DNA of 8,031 bases, taken from Bradyrhizobium sp. Its GTDB lineage: Bacteria; Pseudomonadota; Alphaproteobacteria; Rhizobiales; Xanthobacteraceae. The stretch covers positions 1-8,031 of the forward strand of contig JACDAG010000189.1 of assembly GCA_013695565.1 (NCBI GenBank). Direction: 5' to 3'. The notes beneath the pieces are model-generated. The model did no database searches. It had not been told where the DNA came from and saw only the letters and a program-made list of their open reading frames with translations. A program made the translations under genes and the position numbers. Positions 6,153-8,031 of the stretch are shown here, piece after piece; the first letter of the stretch is position 1, and each line of letters begins with the position of its first letter.

Positions 6153-7070
6153 ATGGCTGATTTCAAGGCAATTGAGACCTTCATGTGGGTGGTGACGCTC
6201 GGCAGCTTCCGCGGCGCCGCCCAGAAGCTCAATACCACCCAGCCCGCGATTTCGCAGCGGATCGCCCAACTCGAGCGCGAGGTTGGGGTGCGGCTGCTGC
6301 AGCGCGACCGGCGCATGGTGCTGCCGACGCCGAGCGGCCGGCAAATGATGATGTATGCGGAGAAACTGATCGGGCTGCGCTCGGAAATGCTGGCGGTGAT
6401 CGGCGATCACTCGGCGATGCGCGGCGTGCTGCGGCTCGGCGTCGCCGAGACCATCGTCCACACCTTCCTCACGCAGCTGATCAAGAGCGTCAATCACACC
6501 TATCCCAACCTCTCGCTTGAAATCGAGGTCGACATCACCTCGAATTTGCGCAACCGGCTGCTGGCGCAGGAGATCGAACTGGCGTTCATGCTCGGCCCGA
6601 TGGCGGCGCCGACCGTCAGCAACCGCGTGCTGTGCGATTACCAGGTCGGCTTTCTGGCAAGCCCGTCGCTCGGCCTTGGCAACGGCCGGCTGACGGTGCA
6701 CGATCTGGCGAAGTTTCCGATCATTACCTTCCCGCGCAAGACGCCGCCGTATGAAATCGTGCGCTCGTTGTTCAACCGGCCCGATTTGCCGCCGATGCGG
6801 CTGCACGCCAGCGCGTCACTGGGAACGGTGATCCATATGGCGATCGAAGGCCTCGGCATTGCCGTGATTCCGACGGCCATCGTCGAAAACCAGATTGCCG
6901 ATGGAAGGTTGCAATTGCTGTCGACCAACCTGCAGATACCGCTGTTGACGTTTTCGGCGACCTGGCTCACCTCCCCCGACACCGTAGCAATCGAACGCGT
7001 CGCCGAACTCGCGGCCTCGCTCGCGCAAGGTGGCGTCGTTGTTGACGCGCCGCTGCAGGCGCGTCATTGA
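6153..7070 (+). CDS. LysR-type transcriptional regulator
   Basis: A 305-residue LysR-family regulator of typical length. The N-terminal winged helix-turn-helix spans residues 1-60: FKAIETFMWVVTLGSFRGAA, then the recognition helix in TTQPAISQRIAQLEREVGVRLLQR (28-51), then the wing RRMVLPTPSG. A linker helix follows (about 62-90). The effector-binding domain starts at LRLGVAET (93-100) and runs to about 290 as a periplasmic-binding-like fold. The start ATG has GAGGG four bases upstream. The gene diverges from the YcsI-family/transporter operon and is followed after 40 bases by an amidohydrolase gene on the same strand. LysR regulators commonly control the divergent gene and themselves, so it is the likely pathway switch; its inducer is unknown. 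Confidence 0.95.
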   Translation: MADFKAIETFMWVVTLGSFRGAAQKLNTTQPAISQRIAQLEREVGVRLLQRDRRMVLPTPSGRQMMMYAEKLIGLRSEMLAVIGDHSAMRGVLRLGVAETIVHTFLTQLIKSVNHTYPNLSLEIEVDITSNLRNRLLAQEIELAFMLGPMAAPTVSNRVLCDYQVGFLASPSLGLGNGRLTVHDLAKFPIITFPRKTPPYEIVRSLFNRPDLPPMRLHASASLGTVIHMAIEGLGIAVIPTAIVENQIADGRLQLLSTNLQIPLLTFSATWLTSPDTVAIERVAELAASLAQGGVVVDAPLQARH

Positions 7071-7110
7071 AACGGATCGGGTGAGCCTCAACCAGGACCG
7101 GAACGGCCGA

Positions 7111-8031
7111 ATGACCAAGATCGCATCCAATCTGCAAATCGATTCCGCCCGGCTGTGGGACACCATTCATGAAACCGCCAAATTCGGTGCCACGCCGAAG
7201 GGTGGCGTGCGGCGGCTGACGCTGGGGCCTGAGGACAAGCAGGTGCGCGACTGGTTCCGCAAGGCCTGCGAAACGGCCGGCCTCGAAGTTCACGTCGACG
7301 CGCTCGGCTCGATGTTCGGCCTGCGCAAGGGCCGCGACATGTCGAAGGCGCCGATCGGCGTCGGCTCTCACCTCGACACCCAGCCGACCGGCGGCAAGTT
7401 CGACGGCGTGCTCGGCACGCTCGCAGCCCTGGAGGTGGTGCGTACGCTCAACGATGCCGGGATCGAGACCGAGACGCCGATCTGCATCTGCAACTGGACC
7501 AATGAGGAAGGCTCGCGTTTCGCGCCGGCGATGATGGCGTCGGCCGCCTATGTCGGGGATTTCACCACCGACGACATTTTGTCGCGGAAGGACGCCGAAG
7601 GCGTCACGGTAGCGGAGGCGCTGGACAGCATCGGCTATCGCGGCGAGAGCCCGGTCGGACGGCAGAAATTCTCCAGCTTCGTCGAACTCCACATCGAACA
7701 GGGACCCATACTCGAAGCCGAGAACAAGACCATCGGCGTGGTCGATTCCGGCCAGGGCGTGCTGTGGTATGACGGCCAGATCACCGGCTTCGAAAGCCAC
7801 GCCGGCTCGACACCGATGCCGCTGCGCCGCGACGCGCTGGCGACGCTGTCGGAGATCGTGCTGGCGATGGAAGCAACCGCGAAGAAACATGGTCCGAAGG
7901 CGGTCGGCACCATCGGCGAGGCCGTGATCGCCAATCCCTCGCGGAACGTCATTCCCGGCGAAATCGCCTTCACGGTCGATTGCCGCAGCGCCGATGCCGA
8001 CATCATGGACACGCTCGACAGGGATTTGCGC
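7111..8031 (+). CDS. M20-family Zn-dependent amidohydrolase, allantoate / N-carbamoyl-L-amino acid hydrolase type (3' end beyond window)
   Basis: 307 codons of an open frame that continues past the window; the family is usually about 410-430 aa, so roughly three quarters is present. Metal ligands expected for the family are visible: His87 in GSHLDT, Asp98 in GGKFDGVLG, Glu133 in TNEEGSRF and His194 in ELHIEQGP. The last ligand should lie downstream. The dimerisation lid begins near ITGFESHAGSTPMPLRRDAL (224-243), and substrate-binding Asn279 and Arg292 lie in SRNVIPGEIAFTVDCR, spaced as in AllC. Such enzymes hydrolyse ureido or carbamoyl amides (allantoate, N-carbamoyl amino acids, beta-ureidopropionate); this sequence alone does not tell which. 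The ATG at 7111 has GGAACGG upstream; an in-frame GTG at 7081 would add 10 residues. It lies 40 bases after lysR, probably co-transcribed. Confidence 0.92.
   Translation, partial: MTKIASNLQIDSARLWDTIHETAKFGATPKGGVRRLTLGPEDKQVRDWFRKACETAGLEVHVDALGSMFGLRKGRDMSKAPIGVGSHLDTQPTGGKFDGVLGTLAALEVVRTLNDAGIETETPICICNWTNEEGSRFAPAMMASAAYVGDFTTDDILSRKDAEGVTVAEALDSIGYRGESPVGRQKFSSFVELHIEQGPILEAENKTIGVVDSGQGVLWYDGQITGFESHAGSTPMPLRRDALATLSEIVLAMEATAKKHGPKAVGTIGEAVIANPSRNVIPGEIAFTVDCRSADADIMDTLDRDLR

Noticed and set aside
6123..6806. Minus-strand open frame opposite lysR
   Set aside because: Shadow of the LysR gene; rich in Arg, His and Gln, with no domain.
6967..7890. 307-codon minus-strand open frame opposite the amidohydrolase
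   Set aside because: The plus strand here encodes M20 metal ligands in correct order and spacing, so the antisense frame is a by-product.
1..8031. tRNA, CRISPR array, riboswitch, prophage or transposase
   Set aside because: No cloverleaf-like segment, regularly spaced direct repeat, known aptamer pattern or mobile-element enzyme was seen on either strand.

Overview
The window looks like chromosomal DNA from a Bradyrhizobium/Rhodopseudomonas-type alphaproteobacterium. This is inferred from the high GC content, alphaproteobacterial-looking protein sequences, and two interspersed palindromes of types I associate with that group ('VIASAAKQS'-type and 'VVPANAGTH'-type when read through). No database search was possible, so the genus is a guess.

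Layout. (1) 26-313 (+): a small stand-alone GIY-YIG nuclease-like protein. (2) 318-397: an interspersed palindrome in the gap between this gene and the converging ABC operon. (3) Minus strand, transcribed right to left from about 6033 to 435: a YcsI/DUF1445 'putative hydro-lyase' (D-glutamate cyclase-like family), a periplasmic substrate-binding protein, a 120-bp long inverted-repeat element, then permease LivH, permease LivM, ATPase LivG and ATPase LivF. The four membrane and ATPase genes overlap end to end (GTGA/TGATG, ATGA, and a 17-nt overlap), so they are almost certainly one translationally coupled operon forming a complete HAAT/Liv-type ABC importer. (4) 6034-6152: a divergent regulatory region with an interrupted dyad fitting the LysR T-N11-A rule, lying inside a candidate promoter. 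(5) Plus strand: a LysR-type regulator, then the start of an M20-family Zn amidohydrolase (allantoate / N-carbamoyl-L-amino acid hydrolase type) that runs off the window at 8031.

Reading as a system: a LysR regulator appears to sit between an importer-plus-YcsI arm and an amidohydrolase arm. The simplest model is uptake of a small amide, ureido or amino-acid-like compound, hydrolysis by the M20 enzyme, and a further step by the YcsI protein. The families are clear; the substrate is not known from sequence. The rest is ordinary metabolic DNA. No tRNA, rRNA, CRISPR, transposase, prophage or defence system was seen, and no gene-free stretch exceeds 300 bases.
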